From Bacillota bacterium (GTDB lineage Bacteria > Bacillota_C > Negativicutes > CTSoil-072), in contig JAGFXW010000164.1 in the NCBI GenBank assembly GCA_017861495.1, forward strand, positions 1-5,732: DNA of 5,732 bases, written 5' to 3'. Positions 5,508 through 5,732 of this stretch are shown here, in pieces. The notes below the pieces were generated by a model. The model saw only the letters and a list, made by a program, of their open reading frames with translations, was not told the DNA's origin and searched no databases. A program made the position numbers and the translations under genes. How positions within the stretch are numbered: the stretch's first letter is position 1; the number at the start of each line of letters is the position of its first letter.

Positions 5508-5732
5508 ATGAAATTGGCAGTATACGGAGCAGGTTCATTAGGAATCGTACTCGGGGCTTTATTGACAAAAAACGGCTATGATATCGATCTGATCAAACGG
5601 AGCGATGTGCAGGCGCTGAAAGAAAAAGGAGCTCGCATCACCGGCCTCATGGAACTGACCCAGCCGGTAAAAGCATTGACTCCGGACGAAATGACCGAGC
5701 AATATGACATTATCTTTTATCTCACAAAAACC
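5508..5732 (+). CDS. Ketopantoate reductase family (ApbA/PanE-like) oxidoreductase, N-terminal 75 codons, partial
   Basis: Open to the right edge, so only about the first quarter of a usual 300-residue protein is seen. The N-terminus has a Rossmann fold with GAGSLG at 7-12 after a hydrophobic first strand, then LIKRSD near 28-33. There R31 corresponds to the arginine that binds the NADPH 2'-phosphate in PanE. The last visible residues, FYLTKT, place K74 at the family's conserved nucleotide-binding lysine (Lys72 of E. coli PanE). Family members reduce 2-oxo acids such as 2-dehydropantoate to 2-hydroxy acids with NADPH in the cytosol. The catalytic Lys, Asn, Ser and Glu lie beyond the window. 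Being downstream of a sigma-54-controlled transporter suggests a catabolic or conditional role on a related hydroxy or oxo acid rather than housekeeping pantothenate synthesis, so no panE symbol is given. Confidence 0.9.
   Translation, partial: MKLAVYGAGSLGIVLGALLTKNGYDIDLIKRSDVQALKEKGARITGLMELTQPVKALTPDEMTEQYDIIFYLTKT

Noticed and set aside
1..5732. CRISPR arrays, tRNA or rRNA genes, insertion sequences
   Set aside because: No regularly spaced direct repeats of suitable length, no cloverleaf or rRNA-like stretch, and no transposase frame or terminal repeats were seen.

Overview
The window looks like chromosomal DNA of an anaerobic, low-to-medium GC Firmicute. The best guess is a Sporomusa/Pelosinus-like member of the Negativicutes. 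This is inferred from AGGAGG-type ribosome binding sites, an NfnA-type flavoprotein, an NtrC-class regulator and consensus sigma-54 promoters, not from any marker gene.

Layout. Positions 1-486 (minus) hold the N-terminal part of an NfnA-like FAD/NAD-binding subunit that runs off the left edge. Positions 487-574 are a short gap with a near-perfect sigma-54 (-24/-12) promoter firing leftward into nfnA. Positions 575-1969 (minus) encode a complete sigma-54-dependent response regulator, and 1962-3536 (minus) its partner, a membrane sensor histidine kinase. The two genes overlap and form one transcription unit. Positions 3537-4178 are a 642-base non-coding divergent region. It contains AT-rich palindromes, a second consensus sigma-54 promoter firing rightward, and a long dyad in the predicted leader. 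Positions 4179-5414 (plus) encode a 12-helix MFS transporter. From 5508 (plus) a ketopantoate-reductase-family enzyme begins and runs off the right edge.

How it may work together. The kinase has a periplasmic or extracellular sensory domain between two membrane helices and should phosphorylate the regulator on Asp54. The regulator keeps an intact GAFTGA loop, so it should activate RpoN polymerase. Both flanking operons, nfnA on the left and MFS plus reductase on the right, carry matching sigma-54 promoters. Each promoter has an inverted repeat centred about 97 bp upstream of its -12 GC. The simplest model is that one two-component system controls both flanks: uptake or export of a small carboxylate-like solute, its NADPH-dependent 2-oxo/2-hydroxy acid chemistry, and NAD(P)H supply by an Nfn-type transhydrogenase. 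The signal and the transported substrate cannot be read from the sequence.
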